64,000 nt of DNA. It comes from Flavobacterium sp. LHD-85 (lineage in GTDB: Bacteria; Bacteroidota; Bacteroidia; Flavobacteriales; Flavobacteriaceae). Of this stretch, positions 57,371-64,000 are shown in pieces. Each line of letters starts with the position of its first letter. Within the stretch, counting starts at the first letter, position 1. The DNA lies in assembly GCF_030929595.1 (NCBI RefSeq), contig NZ_JAVFVR010000003.1, forward strand, positions 186,001-250,000. The letters are read 5' to 3'. The notes under the pieces were generated by a model. It worked only from the letters and a program-made list of their open reading frames with translations. It was not told the DNA's origin and did no database searches. A program made the position numbers and the translations under genes.

Positions 57371-60300
57371 ATGAAAAAAATAATTAAGAGGAATTGGCTT
57401 AGTCGCTATTTGCCTAATATTAGCCTTAGAATGAAATTAACCACACTTTTTTTGATGCTTTCTTTGATGAGAATTCAAGCAGGTGTCTATTCGCAAAATA
57501 CAAAGTTGACATTAAATTTAAATAATGCTTCTGTTGAGAAGCTGTTTAATAAAGTTGAATCTGTTTCTCAATATCGATTTCTTTTTGAAAGCAGTGTAAT
57601 TGACTTAAACAGAAAGGTGAGTATTAATGTTAAGAAAAAAGGAATAGCTGAAATACTCGAAGAAGTATTTGAGAATACCGATATATCATATAGCATAAAC
57701 GATCGCCAGATTATATTGGTAAAGAAAAAACAGCAAGTAAATCTGCAAGATAAACACACTGTTGAGAAAATACTAGTTGAGCAAGGCATTGAAATTACTG
57801 GAGTAGTAACCGACTCGAAAAACTTGCCTATTCCGGCAGCCAATGTTATAGAAAAAGGAACAAATAATGGCGTGCAAACCGATTTGGATGGAAAGTTTAC
57901 CATTCGCGTAAGCGGAGCAAACAGTGTTTTGGTTTTTTCTTTTATCGGATTTGAGAATAAAGAAGTGACAGTTGGGCAAAGCAAGTCTTTGAGTGTAATT
58001 CTAAACGAGCAAAATTCTGCATTAAATGAAGTTGTAGTTGTAGGTTACGGATCGGTAAAGAAAAAAGATTTGACAGGAGCCGTGGCAACCGTAAAATCAT
58101 CTGATATTCTTTTAAGTCCTGTGGCTAGCCCGATGGAAGCACTTCAGGGAAGGGTTTCGGGTTTAGATATCCAGCGTGGATCGGGTCAAGCAGGAACTTC
58201 TCCAAAAGTACTAGTGCGAGGAAACAGATCTTTGACTGCTAGTCAGGATCCGCTATATATTATTGATGGGATTCCTTCAAGTATAGATAATTTGAATACG
58301 AATGATATTGAAACTATTGATGTTTTAAAAGATGCCTCGTCTACGGCAATATACGGTTCTTCTGGAGCGAACGGAGTTATTGTTGTTACGACTAAAAAAG
58401 CAAAAGCTGGAAAAACACAAATAGATTTTAACAGCTATTTTGGACTAAATGGTTTCTCCTCTTTTCCTGCTCCGCTTACAGGAGATAAATGGCTAAATTA
58501 TAAGCGAGATAAATTTTATCTAGATAATGGTTACGAAGCAACAAGCTTAACCGATTTAGGTTTGAATGCAGCAGCTGTGGCCGCAATCGAAAAAGGACAA
58601 TATGTAAACTGGATTGATGAAAGTTTGCAAGTAGGCATTCAGCAAAATCATAATCTTTTTATGAGAGGCGGATCAGAAAAAGTGCAAGGATATTTCTCCT
58701 TAGGATATGTTGGAGAAGAAGGGATTTATCAAAACGATAAAATGAAGAGTTTTAATTCTAGAGGTGGGATCGATTTAAAATTCAGCGATAAATTTAAAAC
58801 TGGTTTTCAGTTGATATTAAACTATAAAAGCGGAAGCACTACAAACAGTAGAATTAATAAAGCTTATGGCGTTTATCCGTTAGGAGTGCCATACGATGAA
58901 GAGGGTATTGTAAATCTTTATCCATTAGAAGGAGATCCTAATAATATCAGCATTTTGGCAAATAATTATCCAGGCGCATTTGCTAATGAATCAATCGGTT
59001 ATAATGTTCAGTTTAATCCCTATCTCGAAATTGAATTTGCTAAAAACTTCAAGCTTAGATCTAACTTAGGAACTAAATTTTCAGGAGGTAGAGCGGGTAC
59101 TTTCCAAAACAAAAACTCATACAATTTGCTATCTGAGGGAAGAACAGCAAGCGAAGCAACATACAATATGACTTTGGATTACAGTTATATTTGGGAAAAT
59201 ATATTGAACTATAATTTTAAAGCGGGAAAAGATCACGACTTTACTTTGACAGGAATTACTTCATGGGCCGATAATAGATCTGAAGGTACTTACATGGGAG
59301 GGAATGGAATCGATTACGATGATTTCTTGTTTTACAATATGGGAGCGGTTAAAAATCTGACTACGAGAATGAATACCTACAGTCAATTTAATAGAATGTC
59401 ATTTGCTGGGCGTGTTAATTATAGCTTTAAAGGAAAATATCTTTTCCAATTAACCAATAGATGGGATGGAGTTTCTCCATTAGCTGAAGGGAATAAATGG
59501 TCGTCTTTTCCATCGGCATCTGTTGCTTGGCGCATTAGCGACGAAAGTTTTATGCAAGGAACAAGTTCATGGTTAAATAATTTAAAACTAAGATTGGGTT
59601 ATGGAGTTTCGGGATCGGCAAATATTGATCCGTATTCTAGTTTGACTCGTACTTCGACTAAAACCAGCAATCTTTCTCTTGGAGGCGGTACAGCTTTGCC
59701 AATGTATGTGCCAACTGAGCATATCTCTAATCCAGATTTAACTTGGGAGCGTTCGACAAACACTAATTTAGGTTTGGATGTCTCAGTGTTGCATAATAGA
59801 ATTGATCTGGTAGCTGAGTATTATTGGACGGATACTGATGGTATTTTATGGGATCGTCGTTTGCCAACAAGTTCAGGAGGCTATGATGCTAAAACACCTT
59901 ATAAAAAGACTTCAAATATTGCGACTTCCCAAAACAGAGGATTCGAATTGGCAATAAATACAAAAAATATCGAGACTGAAAATTTCAAATGGAATACTTC
60001 ATTCACATACACGCACGCAACAGAAAAACTAACGAATATTGATTTGGGAAATCTTAGCGTTAGCCAGTTAATTTCAGAAGGTCTTTTTATTGGGCAAACT
60101 CCAGCAGCAGGAGGAGTTTTTTATGATTATAAGAAAATAGGAATCTGGCAATTGGGACAAGAAGAAGAAGCAGCATTGTATGGAGCAAAACCTGGAGATA
60201 TAAAACTGCAAACGGTTCCGCAGGTTGATGCCAATGGAGTATCTGATAATGGAGTACACGTTTATTCTACAAAAGACAGAATGATTGTTGGAAACAATGT

Positions 60301-60757
60301 TCCTGATTATTTCTTCGGTTTGCAAAACACATTTAAGTATAAGAATTTTGATTTCACAGTATTTGTAAATGGTAGATACGGTGGTATGATGCGTGCGCAA
60401 GTATTAGGATATTGGAACAAAGAGGCACAGCCGTCTACATACGATTATTGGATACAAGATAATCCGACAAATGATTTCCCGAGACCAGGAGGTACTTTCA
60501 ACACACAATTTCAGTCTGGATTGGAGCTTGTGGATGCTTCCTATATAAAAATCAAGAATATTACAATTGGTTATTCTATGCCCGAGGATTTTCTTAAGAA
60601 AAGCGGTCTGAATAATTTGAGACTTTATATGACAGCTTATAATCCTTTTGTTTTTAGCAGAAGCCATTTATTAAAAGATGTTGATCCAGAAAATGGAGGA
60701 TCAGATTCTTTCCCATTATTTAAACAAGTTATTTTCGGTCTTAATTTATCATTATAG
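57371..60757 (+). CDS. SusC/RagA-type TonB-dependent receptor with STN domain
   Basis: The 1128-aa outer-membrane transporter has an export signal (about 1-42), an STN signalling domain (about 45-118, LTLNLNNASVEKLFNKVE to RQIILVKKK), a carboxypeptidase-D regulatory-like domain (about 143-215, GVVTDSKNLPIPAANV), a plug domain (about 220-345, with the SusC-type NEVVVVGYGSVKKKDLTGAV and IYGSSGANGVIVVTTKKA) and a large barrel. The STN domain ties it to the FecR/ECF sigma pair upstream. It works with the SusD protein encoded four bases downstream. The ligand (glycan, peptide or other) is not indicated because no degradative enzyme is nearby. Confidence 0.95.
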   Translation: MKKIIKRNWLSRYLPNISLRMKLTTLFLMLSLMRIQAGVYSQNTKLTLNLNNASVEKLFNKVESVSQYRFLFESSVIDLNRKVSINVKKKGIAEILEEVFENTDISYSINDRQIILVKKKQQVNLQDKHTVEKILVEQGIEITGVVTDSKNLPIPAANVIEKGTNNGVQTDLDGKFTIRVSGANSVLVFSFIGFENKEVTVGQSKSLSVILNEQNSALNEVVVVGYGSVKKKDLTGAVATVKSSDILLSPVASPMEALQGRVSGLDIQRGSGQAGTSPKVLVRGNRSLTASQDPLYIIDGIPSSIDNLNTNDIETIDVLKDASSTAIYGSSGANGVIVVTTKKAKAGKTQIDFNSYFGLNGFSSFPAPLTGDKWLNYKRDKFYLDNGYEATSLTDLGLNAAAVAAIEKGQYVNWIDESLQVGIQQNHNLFMRGGSEKVQGYFSLGYVGEEGIYQNDKMKSFNSRGGIDLKFSDKFKTGFQLILNYKSGSTTNSRINKAYGVYPLGVPYDEEGIVNLYPLEGDPNNISILANNYPGAFANESIGYNVQFNPYLEIEFAKNFKLRSNLGTKFSGGRAGTFQNKNSYNLLSEGRTASEATYNMTLDYSYIWENILNYNFKAGKDHDFTLTGITSWADNRSEGTYMGGNGIDYDDFLFYNMGAVKNLTTRMNTYSQFNRMSFAGRVNYSFKGKYLFQLTNRWDGVSPLAEGNKWSSFPSASVAWRISDESFMQGTSSWLNNLKLRLGYGVSGSANIDPYSSLTRTSTKTSNLSLGGGTALPMYVPTEHISNPDLTWERSTNTNLGLDVSVLHNRIDLVAEYYWTDTDGILWDRRLPTSSGGYDAKTPYKKTSNIATSQNRGFELAINTKNIETENFKWNTSFTYTHATEKLTNIDLGNLSVSQLISEGLFIGQTPAAGGVFYDYKKIGIWQLGQEEEAALYGAKPGDIKLQTVPQVDANGVSDNGVHVYSTKDRMIVGNNVPDYFFGLQNTFKYKNFDFTVFVNGRYGGMMRAQVLGYWNKEAQPSTYDYWIQDNPTNDFPRPGGTFNTQFQSGLELVDASYIKIKNITIGYSMPEDFLKKSGLNNLRLYMTAYNPFVFSRSHLLKDVDPENGGSDSFPLFKQVIFGLNLSL

Positions 60758-60761
60758 TAGT

Positions 60762-62618
60762 ATGAAAAAGTATATAAAATTAAAAACAGTCATTTCAATG
60801 TTTGTTCTGGTTGGTTTCATTCAATCATGCAGTTTAGATGAAAAAAACCTGACTACCGTTTCTTTGGATAAATCATACGGCGAAAGAGCAGGATTTGAAG
60901 GATTAATTAATAGTTGTTATGAAAATCTATATTTCTTGCATGGAAAAGTCGATTACATAGCGCCAACAGAAGCAGGAACGGATTCTTGGGAAAATGTGAG
61001 CACAAGCGGAATCGGTTATGCGCAATATGCAAGTCAGTTAAACCCAGACGACGGAAATATTAAAGTAATTTGGGGAACTTCGTATGCTACTATAAATCTT
61101 TGCAATACGGCAATTTATTATTCTAAAGAGGTAAAAGGTTATTCTTCTACAGATGAAATGAATGTGAAATTGGCAGAGGCTTATTTCCTGAGAGCATTTT
61201 GCAATTTTATATTAGTAGAACAATTTGGAGGCGTAGTTTTAAGAACAAAATCATCTATTATTGAAGGAGCAGATAATGCACCCGTGCGCAGTTCTGAAAA
61301 AGAATTTTACGATTTAATTATAGAAGATTTAAAATTTGCCTGTACTCATCTTCCAATTCAGCAGACACTGCAAGGACGAGCGGCTAAGAAAGCGGCTTAT
61401 GGTTTATTGGCAAAAGTTTATTTGCAAAGAACAAGATTAGGCGATGTTGCAGAGTATTCTAAATTGGCTTTAGATACTGCCGAAGAATTAATCAATAATG
61501 CAGCAAAATATAATGCAGCTTTATATTTAAGTGATAATACAGCTTCTGGATTTAAGAAGTTATGGGACGGTAACAACAATAAGAAAAATACAGAATTTCT
61601 GTTTACTCAAGGAATTGATCCCGGAGGTCTAAATCCTGAAGGATTTAATAGAGGAAGAACAAGACAATATTATTTGCCAGATTTAGCCACAAGAGGAGCA
61701 GAGTGGGGTGCAGGAGCAACCAGTATTTTATACGGAAGAGCCAACAGCCGTATGCTAAAACCAAGTAAATATTTATTGACAGAAGTGTTTTCGCCAGTGC
61801 CATCGCCAGCAGATACTCGTTTTGCAGAAACATTTACATTTAAATTTTATGCAGCAGCCAATAAAACAATTACACAAGCAATGGCTACTGCTTACAAAAA
61901 AGACGCTTCGGTTGTTGGTTACACTATTAAAAATACTTTGGCACAGGCACTTCCGTCGGTTAATTTTTATTCTCAAAAAATAGAAGAGCAAATTAATATG
62001 AATAATGATGAAGGTTTGTCTGTGTTTACTCCTAATTGGAATATTGATCCTGTCGCTAAAAGTAAAATGCCAATGCTAGTTGTTGATCCAAGCGATCTTT
62101 TTGAACCTGGAACAAATAAATATAAAGATCCAGCAATGTATCCAAATGATCCGAATTTGATTAATATGTTTCCGGCAATGCGAAAATTTTCTGCTGCATT
62201 GTATTGTCAAAGCAATCAGTATTGGTTGGGAGATATTCCGATTATTCGTTTGGGAGAAATTTATTTGGTTGCAGCGGAAGCAGCTATTTTAAGTGACAAT
62301 CAGACTAAAGCATTGGCTTATGTGAATACGTTACGAAAAAGAGCCGCTATAACTTCAAGAGAAAATGAAATGTTAGTGACAAGTGCCGACATGAATATTG
62401 ATTTTATTTTAAAAGAAAGAGCAAGGGAGTTATCTGGCGAGCACACAAGATGGACCGATCTTAAACGCACTGGAAGACTAAATAAGACATATTTAGATCA
62501 AACTAACCCAATTGCAGGAGCAAATTTTGTAAATGAAAAACATACCGTTAGACCAATTCCAAGATCATTTTTGGATGCAATTTCAAATTCGAAAGAGTTT
62601 GGTACTAACGGGTATTAG
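60762..62618 (+). CDS. SusD/RagB-family surface lipoprotein
   Basis: The 618-aa lipoprotein has a lipobox with C23 (GFIQSC), the N-terminal SusD-like region with TPR-type helices (AEAYFLRAFCNFILVEQFG) and the C-terminal RagB/SusD domain (IPIIRLGEIYLVAAEAA, LAYVNTLRKRAAI, RARELSGEHTRWTDLKRTGRL). It forms the lid over the SusC barrel and binds substrate. The ATG at 60762 is four bases after the susC stop; an upstream in-frame ATG would lie inside susC. The length is above the usual 500-580 aa. Confidence 0.95.
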   Translation: MKKYIKLKTVISMFVLVGFIQSCSLDEKNLTTVSLDKSYGERAGFEGLINSCYENLYFLHGKVDYIAPTEAGTDSWENVSTSGIGYAQYASQLNPDDGNIKVIWGTSYATINLCNTAIYYSKEVKGYSSTDEMNVKLAEAYFLRAFCNFILVEQFGGVVLRTKSSIIEGADNAPVRSSEKEFYDLIIEDLKFACTHLPIQQTLQGRAAKKAAYGLLAKVYLQRTRLGDVAEYSKLALDTAEELINNAAKYNAALYLSDNTASGFKKLWDGNNNKKNTEFLFTQGIDPGGLNPEGFNRGRTRQYYLPDLATRGAEWGAGATSILYGRANSRMLKPSKYLLTEVFSPVPSPADTRFAETFTFKFYAAANKTITQAMATAYKKDASVVGYTIKNTLAQALPSVNFYSQKIEEQINMNNDEGLSVFTPNWNIDPVAKSKMPMLVVDPSDLFEPGTNKYKDPAMYPNDPNLINMFPAMRKFSAALYCQSNQYWLGDIPIIRLGEIYLVAAEAAILSDNQTKALAYVNTLRKRAAITSRENEMLVTSADMNIDFILKERARELSGEHTRWTDLKRTGRLNKTYLDQTNPIAGANFVNEKHTVRPIPRSFLDAISNSKEFGTNGY

Positions 62619-62640
62619 AGCACTTTTGGTTAGGTGTTTT

Positions 62641-62670
62641 GGGCAGTTCGAAAGAGCTGCCCTTCTTTTT
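62641..62670 (+). terminator. Terminator of the fecR-susCD locus
   Basis: GGGCAG and CTGCCC (62641-62646, 62657-62662) with extra pairing TC/GA enclose a short loop and are followed by TTCTTTTTT. Confidence 0.88.
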
Positions 62671-62703
62671 TATAAAAAACGGCTTCCATTTCTGAAAGCC
62701 GTT
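62671..62703 (-). terminator. Terminator of the AIM24-family gene
   Basis: AACGGCTT (62678-62685) and AAGCCGTT (62696-62703) form a perfect 8-bp stem; on the minus strand it is followed by a T run. It lies nine bases past the stop of that gene. Confidence 0.88.
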
Positions 62704-62711
62704 CCTACTAT

Positions 62712-63515
62712 TTAAAATCGATTGTCGCCATCTAAAAGATTTCCTAATCCGCCAAGAAGGCTTCCCTCATCGCGGCTGTTTCCTCCAGATCTTGGTGCCG
62801 ATGCAATAATGCGGTCAGCTAATCTGGAGAATGGCAGTGATTGTATGTAAACCGTTCCTGGACCTTTTAAAGTGGCATAAAATAATCCTTCACCACCAAA
62901 AATAGAATTCTTGATGCCGCCAATAAATTCAATATCATAATCTACGTCTTTGGTAAAACCAATAATGCATCCCGTATCTACTTTTAAGACTTCGCCGTGA
63001 GCCAGTTCTTTTTTAGCCATCGTTCCGCCAGAATGCACAAACGCCATTCCGTCTCCTTCGATTTTCTGCATGATAAAACCTTCACCGCCAAACAAGCCAC
63101 GCCCAAGTTTCTGAGAAAATTCTATTCCAACAGAAACACCTTTGGCTGCGCATAAAAAGGAACTTTTTTGGCAGATAAATTTGCCTTGAAATTGGGTTAA
63201 ATCAATTGGAAGGATTTTTCCAGGATAAGGCGATGCAAATGAAACTTTGCTTTTGGTATTGCCTTGATTTAAAAATGCTGTCATAAACAAACTTTCGCCA
63301 GTAAGAACTCTTTTACCTGCGTTTAGAAGTTTGCCAAACAAACCAGATCCCTGTTGCTGAGAACCGTCTCCAAATATGGTTTCCATCTGGATATTGTTTT
63401 CCATCATCATAAAACTGCCAGCTTCGGCAATTACAATTTCCTGCGGGTCTAGCTCTATTTCAACATATTGCATTTCTTCTCCAAAAATCTGATAATCTAT
63501 TTCGTGTGCTTGCAT
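62712..63515 (-). CDS. AIM24 / TIGR00266 family protein
   Basis: The 267-aa product is a glycine-rich beta protein typical of the AIM24 family: YVEIELDPQEIVIAEAGSFMMM, the GEGFIMQKIEGDGMAFVHSGG and GGEGLFYATLKGPGTVYIQS segments, and a low-complexity tail (APRSGGNSRDEGSLLGGLGN). It lacks a signal peptide. The fold is a trimeric beta-barrel related to TRAP-like proteins; the bacterial role is unknown. It stands alone with its own terminator. Confidence 0.9.
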   Translation of the reverse strand: MQAHEIDYQIFGEEMQYVEIELDPQEIVIAEAGSFMMMENNIQMETIFGDGSQQQGSGLFGKLLNAGKRVLTGESLFMTAFLNQGNTKSKVSFASPYPGKILPIDLTQFQGKFICQKSSFLCAAKGVSVGIEFSQKLGRGLFGGEGFIMQKIEGDGMAFVHSGGTMAKKELAHGEVLKVDTGCIIGFTKDVDYDIEFIGGIKNSIFGGEGLFYATLKGPGTVYIQSLPFSRLADRIIASAPRSGGNSRDEGSLLGGLGNLLDGDNRF

Positions 63516-63662
63516 AATTTCTTAGTTATTGTTTTTAAAATTAGACTCGTGATCCTTTAAAATGTTACAGTTTTCGATGTACTAGAGCTGTTTTTAAGAA
63601 TATTAACAGATTTTGTTATTTTAAATTAGTCTTAATTACGTGTTTAATTCCTTTAAATTATA

Positions 63663-63670
63663 TATTTTTG
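63663..63670 (+). promoter_or_regulatory. Putative -7 box for the last gene
   Basis: TATTTTTG, 22 bases before the ATG at 63693, fits the consensus. Confidence 0.5.
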
Positions 63671-63692
63671 CACCGTTATTATATTTATCAGA

Positions 63693-64000
63693 ATGGCATT
63701 AGTTAGTGATTTGACCACCAAAGTATTATTTGAAACCGAAAAAGGATACAGTTATCAATGTGATTTGACCAATAGCATAATTATCAATTTTGTTGATACA
63801 GTGTCAAGTTATAAAATTCAGGATTTTTTGATTTTTCAAAGAAAGGTTAATAGCGTTGACATTCTTAATATGCTTTATGACTTGTCAGATCAGTCAGATG
63901 CACAGCTGATTGAAACTACCAAAAGAAATTTCTCTAGAAATCTTACTATCTGCGAAATAGTGCAGTTGAGAGATTTATTAAACGGAACTAAATTTACCCT
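63693..64000 (+). CDS. Unrecognised protein, N-terminal part (cut by the window end)
   Basis: An open frame from the ATG at 63693 continues past the right edge; about 102 residues are visible, starting MALVSDLTTKVLFETEKGYS. It has no signal peptide or membrane segment, is mixed alpha/beta in pattern (KIQDFLIFQRKVNSVDILNM, then TICEIVQLRDLLNGTKF) and matches no family I can name. A -7 box in front supports that it is expressed. No function is proposed. Confidence 0.7.
   Translation, partial: MALVSDLTTKVLFETEKGYSYQCDLTNSIIINFVDTVSSYKIQDFLIFQRKVNSVDILNMLYDLSDQSDAQLIETTKRNFSRNLTICEIVQLRDLLNGTKFT

Noticed and set aside
1..64000. tRNA, rRNA, riboswitch, CRISPR, integrase or transposase genes
   Set aside because: I scanned by eye for conserved tRNA arms, riboswitch cores and transposase motifs and found none I could support; a covariance search would settle this.

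Overview
The window reads as a chromosomal segment of a Flavobacterium-like member of the Bacteroidota. Supporting signs are the AT-rich sequence, the Bacteroidota-type -7 promoter boxes (TAnnTTTG) in front of many genes, the weak ribosome binding sites, and the gene content: a complete bat/moxR operon, a PorZ homologue with a type IX secretion C-terminus, a SusC/SusD pair behind a FecI/FecR-type regulator, and many secreted proteins or lipoproteins with Bacteroidota-like signal peptides. I see no rRNA, tRNA, CRISPR array, prophage or transposase gene.

Region by region. 1-3.2 kb: the start of a SUKH-type gene, an M23 peptidase lipoprotein, tryptophan 2,3-dioxygenase and a DUF3108 protein, all on the minus strand. 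3.27-3.4 kb: a probable small RNA with its own promoter and terminator. 3.5-6.4 kb: tyrosine/phenylalanine catabolism (hpd, hmgA) with a four-helix-bundle gene between them and an AT-rich repeat before each start codon. 6.7-13.1 kb: patatin/Omp85 fusion, small secreted protein, uvrC, then on the plus strand an aspartoacylase-family enzyme and 5-formyltetrahydrofolate cyclo-ligase. 13.1-13.6 kb: repeats. 13.6-24.6 kb: a YfbK-like VWA lipoprotein facing the moxR-DUF58-(BatD-like)-batA-batB-batC-batD-batE operon. 24.8-32.4 kb: mostly single metabolic, regulatory and lipoprotein genes (aldo/keto reductase, GNAT, DUF4382, SDR, AlbA_2 protein, DUF3298, cystathionine gamma-synthase, outer-membrane protein) with several dispersed repeats between them.

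32.7-43.3 kb: gdhA, porZ, recO, ileS, a DksA-like protein, a pair of Roadblock/LC7-like genes, a 71-aa basic protein and lspA. 43.5-52.3 kb: AddA-like helicase/nuclease, kbl, an OmpA protein with thrombospondin type-3 repeats, and the AddB-like partner. 52.3-55.9 kb: a very small ABC-type membrane gene with its ATPase, a 47-aa protein, a second Roadblock/LC7-like pair paralogous to the first, an alpha/beta hydrolase and an ECF sigma factor. 56.0-62.6 kb: FecR-type anti-sigma factor, an STN-containing SusC-type receptor and SusD, which with the divergent sigma factor form a surface-signalled uptake locus. 62.7-64 kb: an AIM24-family protein and the start of an unrecognised gene.

The points I consider most worth a second look are the duplicated two-gene Roadblock/LC7-like modules without a GTPase beside them, the putative small RNA at 3275-3385, the 76-bp palindromic dispersed element with a conserved unique core (29410-29485 and relatives), and the minimal ABC-type pair with non-ATG starts at 52.3-53.3 kb. 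All functional statements rest on reading the sequence and remembered family features; no searches were run.
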